Assembly: GCA_905234005.1 (NCBI GenBank) | Contig: CAJOFW010000102.1 | Span: 1-5,649, forward strand | Source of the DNA: an uncultured Oscillospiraceae bacterium | Lineage (GTDB): Bacteria > Bacillota > Clostridia > Oscillospirales > Oscillospiraceae | Length of the DNA stretch: 5,649 nt | Direction: 5' to 3' | Shown: piece by piece, positions 5,646 to 5,649 of the stretch | Numbering within the stretch: position 1 is the stretch's first letter | Layout: each line of letters begins with the position of its first letter | Made by a program: the position numbers and the translations under genes | The notes under the pieces: model-generated | Told to the model about the DNA's origin: nothing | Databases searched by the model: none | What the model saw: the letters and a program-made list of their open reading frames with translations, nothing else

Positions 5646-5649
5646 AAAA

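Overview
The window is GC-rich DNA that most likely comes from an anaerobic Bacillota (Firmicutes) bacterium of the clostridial type found in guts, perhaps an Oscillospiraceae-like lineage. Three things point that way: clean sigma-A-type promoter boxes and GGAG/AAGGAG ribosome binding sites in a GC-rich genome; an oxygen-sensitive-looking Fe-S/FMN/FAD ene-reductase-type enzyme; and a large secreted protein with BspA-like leucine-rich repeats and three C-terminal SLH cell-wall anchors. The lineage is an inference; no rRNA or other marker gene is present.

Layout: two genes run leftward from an intergenic control region. The first (1064-3094, minus) is a complete 676-residue FMN/4Fe-4S/FAD oxidoreductase of the 2,4-dienoyl-CoA reductase / BaiCD / enoate reductase superfamily. 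Ten bases after its stop comes a RecQ-family DNA helicase (minus, starting with GTG at 1053), which runs off the left edge after the helicase core. The two probably form one transcript from a near-consensus promoter at 3161-3189. One rightward gene (3300-5585) encodes a 761-residue surface protein: signal peptide, 30 uninterrupted acidic pentapeptide repeats, acidic linker, twelve exact 23-residue leucine-rich repeats, then three SLH domains.

The 205-bp divergent region 3095-3299 is the control centre. The leftward promoter and a rightward TTGACA box stand back to back, and a perfect 12-bp palindrome (3194-3205) lies in the 16 bp between the two -35 boxes, where a shared operator would be expected. 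The rest of the window is coding apart from the last 64 bases, which contain nested inverted repeats and are cut by the window end.

The genes have no obvious shared pathway. The most unusual items are the aspartate-ladder pentapeptide array with Trp and Pro at core positions, its 25-residue super-period, and the divergent active-site region of the oxidoreductase. I see no CRISPR array, transposon, tRNA, rRNA or recognisable riboswitch.
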